From Nocardia neocaledoniensis (GTDB lineage: Bacteria; Actinomycetota; Actinomycetes; Mycobacteriales; Mycobacteriaceae): a stretch of DNA of 64,000 bases. The stretch is from assembly GCF_003182135.1 (NCBI RefSeq), contig NZ_QGTL01000004.1:186001-250000 (forward strand), written 5' to 3'. Shown here one piece after another: positions 56,542-64,000 of this stretch (within the stretch, counting starts at the first letter, position 1; each line of letters begins with the position of its first letter). Below the pieces are notes generated by a model, which searched no databases, was not told where the DNA came from, and saw only the letters and a list, made by a program, of their open reading frames with translations. A program made the translations under genes and the position numbers.

Positions 56542-57336
56542 TCAGGCAAGCCCCTCCAGCAGCTCGGGGTTCACCTCGTCGCGCCAGTCGATCGCCTGCT
56601 TCAGGGTGGAGAAGTCGTAGTCGGGGCCGGAGACGCCGACGGTGAACAGGGTGACGCCTGCCGCGCGCAACGCGTCGGCCGAAGCGCGGCCCTGCCACTG
56701 CACCGACCGCTCGATCCGGTTCGCGTCGGTGCCGACAGCGGCCGCGTGCTCGGCCAGGATCTCGTTCTTGCGGTTCAGCGCATCGAGATCGGCGAAGGAG
56801 TGCCAGATGTCGGCGTACTCGGCGACCAGGCGCAGCGTCTTGCGCTCACCGCCGCCGCCGATCAGGATCGGGATCTGGCGGGTCGGCTGCGGGGTGAGCT
56901 TGCCGAGCCTGGCCCTGATCCGGGCCATGTTGTCCTTCAACAGGTTCAGCCTGCTGCCTGGCGTGCCGAATTCGTAGCCGTACTCGTCGTAGTCGCGCTG
57001 GAACCAGCCGCCGCCGATGCCGAGGATGAGCCTGCCGCCGCTGATGTGGTCGACCGTGCGGGCCATGTCGGCGAGCAGATCGGGGTTGCGGTAGCCGCCG
57101 CCGGTGACCAGCGCGCCGATCTCCACCCGCTCGGTCTGCTCGGCCCAGGCGCCGAGCATGGTCCAGCACTCGAAATGCGCCCCGCCCGGATCGCCGGTGA
57201 GTGGATAGAAGTGATCCCAGTTGAAGACGATGTCGACCCCGGCGTCCTCGGCGCGCAGCACCGCGTCGCGGATGAGCCCGTAGTCGGGCGCGTGCTGGGG
57301 CTGAAGCTGGACTCCGATACGGACGGGACGACTCAT
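56542..57336 (-). CDS. LLM-class F420-dependent oxidoreductase
   Basis: A 264-residue luciferase-like TIM-barrel enzyme. VRIGVQLQPQHAPDYG, DIVFNWDHFYPL, RVEIGALVTGGGYRNPDLLA, LILGIGGGWFQRDYDEYG and IPILIGGGGERKTLRLVAEY are the family motifs; the last is the cofactor phosphate loop. It should use F420 rather than FMN (subfamily inference). The substrate is unknown. The ATG at 57336 has AGGAG 7 nt upstream. It is divergent from the UgpC-type ATPase. Confidence 0.9.
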   Translation of the reverse strand: MSRPVRIGVQLQPQHAPDYGLIRDAVLRAEDAGVDIVFNWDHFYPLTGDPGGAHFECWTMLGAWAEQTERVEIGALVTGGGYRNPDLLADMARTVDHISGGRLILGIGGGWFQRDYDEYGYEFGTPGSRLNLLKDNMARIRARLGKLTPQPTRQIPILIGGGGERKTLRLVAEYADIWHSFADLDALNRKNEILAEHAAAVGTDANRIERSVQWQGRASADALRAAGVTLFTVGVSGPDYDFSTLKQAIDWRDEVNPELLEGLA

Positions 57337-57480
57337 ACCGCGCTCCTCTGTCTCGGTGGGCACCGTCAGCGAGGCTACCCGGAATCGGGCGGCGCTTCAG
57401 CGTGGCCGCTACGATCCTCGGCGACCCTGTTCTCGGATCGTCCGGCACGTTCCTGCCGGGATGGGATGACTGATTTACGC

Positions 57481-58563
<1,083 letters not shown>

Positions 58564-58572
58564 GTGCGCGGC

Positions 58573-58600
58573 CGGGCCCGCGGTGAGCGCCGCGGGCCCG
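58573..58600 (+). terminator. Hairpin terminator after the UgpC-type gene
   Basis: CGGGCCCGCGG and CCGCGGGCCCG form an 11-bp stem with a 6-nt loop, 10 bp after the stop codon. Confidence 0.8.
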
Positions 58601-58660
58601 ATTCAACTGCCCCCGTAGTGACCCTCGGCGTTCTTCACCGCTCGACCACTCCGGATCTTC

Positions 58661-59185
58661 TCAGGTCTGGGCGCGGTCGGCTTTCTTGCGGGCGCGGAGG
58701 TAGTCGGGGTTGACGCGGACGGTGAGTTGTTCGAGTTCGACCGGGGTGCCGGTGGGGGTGGTGAGCTGGGCGCGGACCGGTTCGCCGGTGTCGGTGTCGA
58801 CGCGGAGCAGGGGGGCCGGGCCGGGCTGGAGGTAGGTGTCGCCCCATTGCCAGAGGGCCACGACGGCGGGGAGCAGGTCGCGGCCCATCTGGGTGAGGAC
58901 GTACTCGTTGCGGGTGCGCTTGCCTTCTTCCCGGTAGGGGCGCTTTTCCAGGAGGCCCGCCGCAGTGAGTTTGCGGAGCTGGCTCGCGGCGGCGGCGTCG
59001 GTGATGCCGACGCGACGGGCGAAGCCGTCGAAGCGGGTGGTGCCGTAGTAGGCCTCGCGCAGGATGAGGACCGCCGAGCGGGTGCCGATGAGATCCATGG
59101 CTCTGGCGATCGAACAGCCCTCGGTCTCCCACCTGCTCAGATCGGCCAAGGGTCCTTCCATCACGGCTGCCATGACCGACATCAT
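58661..59185 (-). CDS. HxlR-family transcriptional regulator
   Basis: A 174-residue regulator. The HxlR domain spans residues ~20-115 with a Cys near the start (TEGCSIARAMDLIGTRSAVL), then YYGTTRFDGFARRVGITDAAA, LRKLTAAGLLEKRPY and NEYVLTQMGRDLLP. A C-terminal extension of ~55 residues (LLRVDTDTGEPVRAQL) is longer than usual and may bind a ligand. Three ATGs lie close together; 59185 has AGGGAC 5 nt upstream. It is divergent from the thiolase, with a perfect palindrome between them. Confidence 0.9.
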   Translation of the reverse strand: MMSVMAAVMEGPLADLSRWETEGCSIARAMDLIGTRSAVLILREAYYGTTRFDGFARRVGITDAAAASQLRKLTAAGLLEKRPYREEGKRTRNEYVLTQMGRDLLPAVVALWQWGDTYLQPGPAPLLRVDTDTGEPVRAQLTTPTGTPVELEQLTVRVNPDYLRARKKADRAQT

Positions 59186-59225
59186 ACCCGTCCCTGACTT
59201 GAGTAGATGATAGTTAGCGCCTACT

Positions 59226-59249
59226 CTGGCTATTGCCTGATATAGCCAG
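59226..59249. promoter_or_regulatory. Palindromic operator between HxlR and thiolase genes
   Basis: CTGGCTAT (59226-59233) and ATAGCCAG (59242-59249) are exact inverted repeats with an 8-bp spacer, 17 bp before the thiolase ATG. GAGTAG and CTACTC nearby form a second, weaker inverted repeat. Confidence 0.65.
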
Positions 59250-59266
59250 ACCGAAAGAGGACTCCC

Positions 59267-60436
59267 ATGCGAGACGCGGTCATCGTCGAAGCGGTACGCA
59301 CCCCCATCGGGCGGGGCAAGCCGAACGGCGCACTCCACGACGTCCACCCCGTCGACCTGCTCGCGCACAGCCTGCGCGCGGTGATCGAGCGCAGCGGCAT
59401 CGACCCGGCCCTGGTCGACGACGTGATCGGCGGCATCGTCACCCAGGTCGGCGAGCAGGGCTCGAACATGACCCGGCGGGCGGCACTGGCCGCCGGCTAC
59501 CCCGAGTCGGTGCCCGCGACGACCGTCGACCGGCAGTGTGGCAGCAGCCAGCAGGCCATCCACTTCGCCGCACAGGGCGTGATCGCGGGCGCGTACGACA
59601 TCGTCGTCGCGGCGGGCGTCGAATCCATGGGCCGAGTTCCGATGGGCGCCAACCTGATCGGCGCCACCGACCTGTCCGGCGTCGCCTTCGCCGAACGGTA
59701 TCCGGACGAGCTCGTTCCGCAGGGCATCAGCGCCGAACTGATCGCCGCGAAATGGGGGCTGACCCGCACCCAGCTCGACGAATTCGCGCTGGGCAGCCAC
59801 GAAAAAGCCGCTCGCGCAACCAAGGACGGGCTCTTCGCGGACGAACTCGCCCCACTCAACGGACTGGCCGCCGACGAGGGAATTCGCGTCGGCTCCACGC
59901 TCGAGACGCTGGCGAAGCTGAAGCCCGCCTACTACGACCCCGCCATGGCGGCCCGCTTCCCACAGATCGGCTGGGAGATCACCGCCGCCTCCGCCAGCCA
60001 GGTCAGCGACGGCAGTTCGGCCGTGCTCATCATGTCGGGCGAGCGGGCCGCCCAGCTCGGCCTGCGCCCGCTGGCCCGGCTGCACAGCTTCGCCGTCGCG
60101 GGCGACGACCCGCTGCTCATGCTCACCGCGGTGATCCCCGCGACCGAGAAGGTGCTGCGCCGAGCGGGCCTCGACCTGTCCGACATCGACCTGATCGAGA
60201 TCAACGAGGCTTTCTCCCCCGTCGTCCTGGCCTGGGCCCAGGAGACCGGCGCCGACCTGAGCAAGGTGAACGTCAACGGCGGCGCCATCGCCCTCGGCCA
60301 CCCCCTCGGCGCCTCCGGCGCCCGCCTGACGACCACCCTCGTCCACGCCCTGCACCAGCGCGGCGCCCGCTACGGCCTGCAGACCATGTGCGAAGCGGGC
60401 GGCCTCGCCAACGCCACCATCATCGAAAGGCTGTAA
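59267..60436 (+). CDS. Acetyl-CoA C-acyltransferase (thiolase)
   Basis: A 389-residue thiolase. The acyl-accepting C91 lies in DRQCGSSQQA, and the second-site residues are H345 in ALGHPLGASG and C375 in TMCEAGG; NEAF is present (IEINEAFSPV). It opens with VIVEAVRTPIGRGKPNG. It could work in beta-oxidation or the breakdown of sterol or other side chains; the adjacent divergent HxlR regulator suggests an inducible pathway. No other beta-oxidation gene is beside it. Confidence 0.93.
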   Translation: MRDAVIVEAVRTPIGRGKPNGALHDVHPVDLLAHSLRAVIERSGIDPALVDDVIGGIVTQVGEQGSNMTRRAALAAGYPESVPATTVDRQCGSSQQAIHFAAQGVIAGAYDIVVAAGVESMGRVPMGANLIGATDLSGVAFAERYPDELVPQGISAELIAAKWGLTRTQLDEFALGSHEKAARATKDGLFADELAPLNGLAADEGIRVGSTLETLAKLKPAYYDPAMAARFPQIGWEITAASASQVSDGSSAVLIMSGERAAQLGLRPLARLHSFAVAGDDPLLMLTAVIPATEKVLRRAGLDLSDIDLIEINEAFSPVVLAWAQETGADLSKVNVNGGAIALGHPLGASGARLTTTLVHALHQRGARYGLQTMCEAGGLANATIIERL

Positions 60437-60444
60437 CTCCCGCC

Positions 60445-60468
60445 GGCGGCGTCCACCAGGGCGCCGCC
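60445..60468 (+). terminator. Weak hairpin after the thiolase gene
   Basis: GGCGGCG and CGCCGCC form a 7-bp stem with a 10-nt loop, 8 bp after the stop. Suggestive only. Confidence 0.4.
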
Positions 60469-60533
60469 ACGGATGGTTCCCGGCCGCGGCGTCGTACGAT
60501 GGCGATGCTTGCCCCGAGCCGAAGGGTCGCATC

Positions 60534-61172
60534 GTGTCCGAAGCGTTCGACTGGTCCGTTCCGAAGACCTACAGCCAGCCCGTCGACATGGACAACTATC
60601 TGGCCATGCCGGAGGATGTCGCGCGCTCCGTCGAGGTCAAAGACGGAATGATCGTCTTCTGCGAATCGCCTTCGCCCAACCACAACGCGGTGTCGCGGGC
60701 GATCGAGCGCGCACTGGCCGACGGCGAGGCGAAACGCGTTCAACGGGAGCCGTGCCTGCGTGTCAATCGCGATATCGACATGCTCGTTTCCGAGGTCCCA
60801 TTCCACTACAAGCGACCGGACGCGATCGTCTATCGGTGCATCGAAACTCCGCGCAGTCGGTGGAAGACCAAGCCGACCGTCGGGGACACGATCCTCGTGG
60901 TGGAGGTGGTGTCGCCGACCACCGTCACCGCGGACACGATCGACAAACGCTCCGAGTACGCGCGCTACGGCATTCAGCACTACTGGATCGTCAGGATGGC
61001 CAACGACGACGGGCCCGCGGTGTCGATCGAAATGCTGACGCTCAATTCCGAAGGCCGGTACGTCTCCAACGGCTTCCGCAATCGGACCGACGACTATGCG
61101 GCGGCGATCGATACGCTGACACCGTTCCCGATCATCCTCACCTGGCAACAGTTGGACGAGGGGATCGACTGA
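60534..61172 (+). CDS. Uma2-family (PD-(D/E)XK-like) endonuclease protein
   Basis: A 212-residue Uma2/DUF820 protein. VDMDNYLAMPEDVARSVEVKDGMI is its start, and the nuclease core contains the Asp in KRPDAIVYR and the ExVSP motif (VVEVVSPTTVTADTIDKRSEYA), which precedes a Lys. The fold is a restriction-endonuclease type, but physiological targets of the family are mostly unknown. The start is GTG. It may be cotranscribed with menC 35 bp downstream, without obvious functional link. Confidence 0.9.
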   Translation: MSEAFDWSVPKTYSQPVDMDNYLAMPEDVARSVEVKDGMIVFCESPSPNHNAVSRAIERALADGEAKRVQREPCLRVNRDIDMLVSEVPFHYKRPDAIVYRCIETPRSRWKTKPTVGDTILVVEVVSPTTVTADTIDKRSEYARYGIQHYWIVRMANDDGPAVSIEMLTLNSEGRYVSNGFRNRTDDYAAAIDTLTPFPIILTWQQLDEGID

Positions 61173-61207
61173 CCTTCGTTCGAGACGACGCCCCCTACGA
61201 TCGGGGG

Positions 61208-62173
61208 GTGGACTTCGAGACTTTCGTGTATGCGATTCCGCTGCGGACGCGGTTTCGGGGGATCACTGTGCGTGAGGGGATGTTGATCCGGGGGGCCGCG
61301 GGGTGGGGGGAGTTCTGCGCGTTTCCCGAGTACGACGATCGGGAGGCGGCTGGGTGGCTCGGTACCGCGGTCGAGCAGGCGACGGTGGGATGGCCTGCGC
61401 CGGTGCGGGATCGGGTTCCGGTGAATTGCATTGTGCCTGCCGTTGATCCGGAGCGAGCCCGGCGGATCGTCCGGGAATCCGGGTGTGCGACGGCGAAGGT
61501 GAAGGTGGCCGATCACCCGGAGTCGCTGCCGGAGGACCTGGCCAGGGTGGCGGCCGTGCGCGAGGCGATCGGGCCGGGTGCGATCCGGGTGGATGCCAAT
61601 GCGGTGTGGGATGTGGCGACCGCCGTCCGGCACATCGAGGAAATCGACCGCGCCGCCGGCGGTCTCGAATACGTGGAACAGCCGTGCCGGACGGTCGAGG
61701 AATTGGCCGAGGTGCGTCAGCTGATCGATGTGCCGATCGCGGCGGACGAATCGATTCGGCGCGCCGACGACCCGCTGCGCGTCGCGGTCGCGGGGGCCGC
61801 CGACGTGGCGGTGCTCAAATGCACGCCGCTGGGCGGGGTCCGGCGGGCGCTGGCGGTCGCGGACGCGGCCGGACTGCCCGCGGTGGTGTCGTCGGCGCTG
61901 GAGACCAGCGTCGGGCTGGCCGCGCAGATCGCCCTCGCGGGGGCACTGCCTCGGCTCGACTTCGCCTGTGGGTTGGGCACTCTCGCTCTCTTCGAGGGTG
62001 ATCTCGTCCGTGATTCGCTGCTGCCCGAGAACGGGTGGCTGAGGGTCCCCACCAGCGCACCCGAACCGGATCCCGCGCTGCTCGACCGCTACCGGCATCC
62101 CGACCCCGCGCGGACCGAGTGGTGGTTGCGGCGGTACGAGCGGGTCAGCGCGCTGCTCGAAACCGCTACTTGA
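61208..62173 (+). CDS. menC: o-Succinylbenzoate synthase
   Basis: A 321-residue enolase-superfamily enzyme of menaquinone synthesis, dehydrating SHCHC to o-succinylbenzoate. FVYAIPLRTRFRGITVREG and GWGEFCAFPEYDDREA are the actinobacterial MenC start. The catalytic Lys pair is in CATAKVKVAD, the metal ligands in IRVDANAVWD, LEYVEQPC and IAADESIR, and the second-side Lys in VAVLKCTPLGG. The GTG at 61208 is 35 bp after Uma2. No other men gene is nearby. It overlaps the convergent gene by 8 bp. Confidence 0.92.
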   Translation: MDFETFVYAIPLRTRFRGITVREGMLIRGAAGWGEFCAFPEYDDREAAGWLGTAVEQATVGWPAPVRDRVPVNCIVPAVDPERARRIVRESGCATAKVKVADHPESLPEDLARVAAVREAIGPGAIRVDANAVWDVATAVRHIEEIDRAAGGLEYVEQPCRTVEELAEVRQLIDVPIAADESIRRADDPLRVAVAGAADVAVLKCTPLGGVRRALAVADAAGLPAVVSSALETSVGLAAQIALAGALPRLDFACGLGTLALFEGDLVRDSLLPENGWLRVPTSAPEPDPALLDRYRHPDPARTEWWLRRYERVSALLETAT

Positions 62174-63071
62174 ACAGGCTGAGCGCGCCGATATTGGAGT
62201 CGATGTATCCGTAGGCGCCGCTGTCGCCGAACGTGCCGTCGTCACAATCGACGGTCGTCCAGACACCCAGGTTCATCGTGTAGACGCGGCCGGGTTGCAT
62301 CGTCCACAGCACCTCGAGCGTCGGATCCAGCTGGAAGCCCTCCGCCAGTCCGCCGCCCTGGGCGACCTCTCCGTTGCTGCGCCGCTGCCGCCACATCTTG
62401 TTCGAGGCGACGGTCACGAGGTTTCCGTTCTCCAAGACGGTCAGCTCGACACCACCCTCGGTCGTGGCATCGCCGTTTCCCGGCGCCGCCAGCACGGAGT
62501 ATTCCTTCCGCACCCAGCGCAGCGAGCGCCCCATCACGAACACCGGTGTCGTCGAATTGACATCGGCCACAGTGAAAGCGACACCCACTCCCGCGTGCGC
62601 GTCGAGCCAGGCGACATCCGTGCTGACCGCCCCGCTGATACCGGCGTATCCGTTGTTGCCGGGACTGCCGACGGCCATCCCGTCCGACAGCGAATACGTC
62701 CCTTCATGATTCGACCAGTGCCACGTGTAATGGAACGGCGCCCAGAAGATCTTCGTGGCATTGCCGAACTTGAACATGCCCGCCGTGCGCACCAGCTGCG
62801 CGTCCATCGGCTCCGCGTCGGCGAGACCATTGTTCAGCTCGACCGAGCTCAGCCGCTTGCGTGCCGCGTCGAACGCGCGCGCGGACTCCGGATCGGCCTC
62901 GATCTGACGGCGGTAGTGCTCCTTTTCCGCCGCCCGGAATTCCGCGTGCCGAGATCTCAGCCCGCGCTGCTTCTCCATTCGCTCCGCCGCGCGCCCGACG
63001 AGAGTCTCGACCGATTTCTCGATGACGCCGCGCACGTCGTCCGGCACGTTGTCGCCATAGTTGATTTCCAT
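62166..63071 (-). CDS. Hypothetical protein with helical N-terminus and beta-rich C-terminus
   Basis: A 301-residue protein without signal peptide or membrane helix. Residues ~10-85 are charged, probably coiled-coil-forming (RGVIEKSVETLVGRAAERME, RAAEKEHYRRQIEADP). The C-terminal ~200 residues are rich in Gly, Trp, Ser and Tyr with many short strands (FWAPFHYTWHWSNHEGTYS, GVAFTVADVNSTTPVFVMG), as in jelly-roll or adhesin-like domains. The family is not recognised. The ATG at 63071 is chosen because the sequence just upstream is not protein-like. A phage-tail or insecticidal-type fold is conceivable but unsupported. Confidence 0.65.
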   Translation of the reverse strand: MEINYGDNVPDDVRGVIEKSVETLVGRAAERMEKQRGLRSRHAEFRAAEKEHYRRQIEADPESARAFDAARKRLSSVELNNGLADAEPMDAQLVRTAGMFKFGNATKIFWAPFHYTWHWSNHEGTYSLSDGMAVGSPGNNGYAGISGAVSTDVAWLDAHAGVGVAFTVADVNSTTPVFVMGRSLRWVRKEYSVLAAPGNGDATTEGGVELTVLENGNLVTVASNKMWRQRRSNGEVAQGGGLAEGFQLDPTLEVLWTMQPGRVYTMNLGVWTTVDCDDGTFGDSGAYGYIDSNIGALSLFK

Positions 63072-63290
63072 CCGCCACACCTTCGATCGTCGACACAGCT
63101 TTTCCCTGCCGTCGCCCGTACCACTCGGCAGCGGCCACCTTCGTCCAATTGCGGGGACCGATGATCAACACATCGATTGTGCGCCCCTGACATCGTTGTG
63201 TCACCGATGATTTCGCTGCCTAAGCAGATCTCCGGTGGCGACGCCGGAGCGGCCACCCGCAGCCGATGCGCACCCCGCGACTCGGATAGG

Positions 63291-63311
63291 TTGTGCACAA
63301 CTTAATTGTGC
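63291..63311. promoter_or_regulatory. OhrR-type operator
   Basis: The palindrome TTGTGCACAA (63291-63300) shares its right half with a second inverted repeat GCACAA-CTTAA-TTGTGC (63295-63311), 16 bp before the ohrR ATG. AT-rich TTGT/ACAA boxes are typical for OhrR-like MarR regulators. Confidence 0.65.
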
Positions 63312-63326
63312 GCTACAGTTCATGGC

Positions 63327-63758
63327 ATGACCGACGGACTCACCCTCGACGAGCAGCTGTGCTTCTCGATCTACTCGGCTTCGCGGGCGATGACGGCGGT
63401 CTATCGCCCGAAGCTGGAACGGCTCGGGCTCACCTATCCGCAATACCTGGTGATGCTGGCACTGTGGGAACGCGACGAACGCAGCGTCGGCGAGCTCGGC
63501 AAGGCACTCGATCTGGACTCCGGAACACTGTCACCGCTGCTCAAGCGGCTGGAGGCGACCGGATACCTCGAGCGCAGGCGAGCCGCCGACGACGAACGCC
63601 GCGTCGACATCGTGCTCACCGAACACGGCAGGGCGATGCGGGCCCACGCCTGCGCGATCCCGGCCGAGATGGCCGAGCTCGTCGGCCTGTCCACCGATGA
63701 ATTCGTCGCGCTGCGCTCGATGCTGCGCAAACTCACCGACACCCTCACAGAGAAATGA
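63327..63758 (+). CDS. ohrR: Organic-peroxide sensing regulator, MarR family
   Basis: A 143-residue winged-helix regulator. The redox Cys12 sits in [16 protein letters not shown], the hallmark of OhrR, which leaves DNA when this Cys is oxidised by organic hydroperoxides. The DNA-binding part is [21 protein letters not shown] with the wing [19 protein letters not shown] 63327 fits the family start. It is followed directly by the ohr gene and preceded by an operator-like repeat, so it should repress the whole operon. Confidence 0.92.
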   Translation: MTDGLTLDEQLCFSIYSASRAMTAVYRPKLERLGLTYPQYLVMLALWERDERSVGELGKALDLDSGTLSPLLKRLEATGYLERRRAADDERRVDIVLTEHGRAMRAHACAIPAEMAELVGLSTDEFVALRSMLRKLTDTLTEK

Positions 63759-63766
63759 GAGCTCCC

Positions 63767-64000
63767 ATGCAGGTCCTCTACACCGCCGAAGCCCTGGCCA
63801 GCGGCGAAGGCCGCACCGGCACCGCGCGCACCACCGACGGCAAGCTCGAGGTCGTGCTCGCCCCGCCGAAGGAGATGGGCGGCGACGGCGCGGGCACCAA
63901 CCCCGAGCAGCTGTTCGCGGCAGGCTACGCGGCCTGCTTCCACTCGGCGCTGCGCCTGGTCGGCAAGAAGGCCGGCGCGAACATCGCCGATTCCGCTGTG
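63767..64000 (+). CDS. ohr: Organic hydroperoxide resistance protein, 5' part
   Basis: The first 78 residues of an OsmC/Ohr peroxidase; the gene continues past the right edge. [14 protein letters not shown] and [20 protein letters not shown] are the Ohr start, with the first reactive Cys57 in AACFHSA. It reduces organic hydroperoxides using dithiols. It begins 8 bp after ohrR and is probably regulated by it. Confidence 0.93.
   Translation, partial: MQVLYTAEALASGEGRTGTARTTDGKLEVVLAPPKEMGGDGAGTNPEQLFAAGYAACFHSALRLVGKKAGANIADSAV

Overview
The window is very GC-rich (roughly 70%), with short intergenic gaps, many GTG starts and many ATGA/GTGA overlaps. It looks like chromosome from a mycolic-acid actinobacterium, most likely Nocardia or a close relative. 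Supporting genes are an LpqH-type 19 kDa lipoprotein, a SigL/RslA-type sigma/anti-sigma pair, a MacS/MacR-type two-component system, F420-type (Ddn-like and LLM) oxidoreductases, glucosylglycerate hydrolase and an EXLDI protein. The genus is an inference from gene content; no rRNA or other marker is present.

Layout. 1-4.7 kb: end of a Pro/Gly-rich protein, a DUF2339 membrane protein and a DUF1707 protein. 4.7-10.8 kb: MacR/MacS, an AI-2E-type permease, a membrane class III nucleotide cyclase, a YbhN-type protein and a DUF3054 protein. 10.9-14.5 kb: a penicillin-binding-protein homologue without its catalytic residues, a tRNA-like relic, aroQ and a Ddn-like reductase. 14.6-17.3 kb: an IS200/IS605-type tnpB element beside an orphan atpB. 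17.4-24.8 kb: hydrolase/TetR and imine-reductase-like/HxlR divergent pairs, glycerate kinase, GNAT, acyltransferase, YqgE and sigma/anti-sigma. 24.8-31.7 kb: a DrrAB-type exporter and EXLDI protein divergent from a tightly coupled four-gene operon (ThDP enzyme, SRPBCC, KASIII-like, aminotransferase) that looks like a small uncharacterised biosynthetic pathway. 32.1-34.1 kb: five consecutive small membrane proteins, four with Gly/Ser/Cys tails. 34.2-47.8 kb: leuS, a frameshifted Abi/HEPN gene, polysaccharide deacetylase, SDR, glucosylglycerate hydrolase, pentapeptide protein, GH25 lysozyme, a toxin-antitoxin pair, PhoX and lpqH. 47.9-53.5 kb: a five-gene operon ending in a CHAT (caspase-like) protease. 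53.5-64 kb: a His-rich metal-binding protein, an amino-acid ABC system with a fused binding protein/permease, an LLM oxidoreductase, a UgpC/MalK-type ATPase, HxlR/thiolase, Uma2, menC and the start of ohrR-ohr.

Two operons look most like undescribed systems. The first is 47934-53457: two unrecognised proteins, a TPR protein, a 69-residue Arg-rich protein joined by ATGA overlaps on both sides, and a CHAT protease with an intact His/Cys dyad. Its shape suggests a protease-based response or defence module. The second is the 27363-31733 pathway with its divergent exporter/EXLDI unit and a shared control region full of palindromes. Its KASIII-like enzyme keeps the nucleophilic Cys but has Asn where the decarboxylating His should be. 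Functions beyond family level are inferred; no searches could be run.
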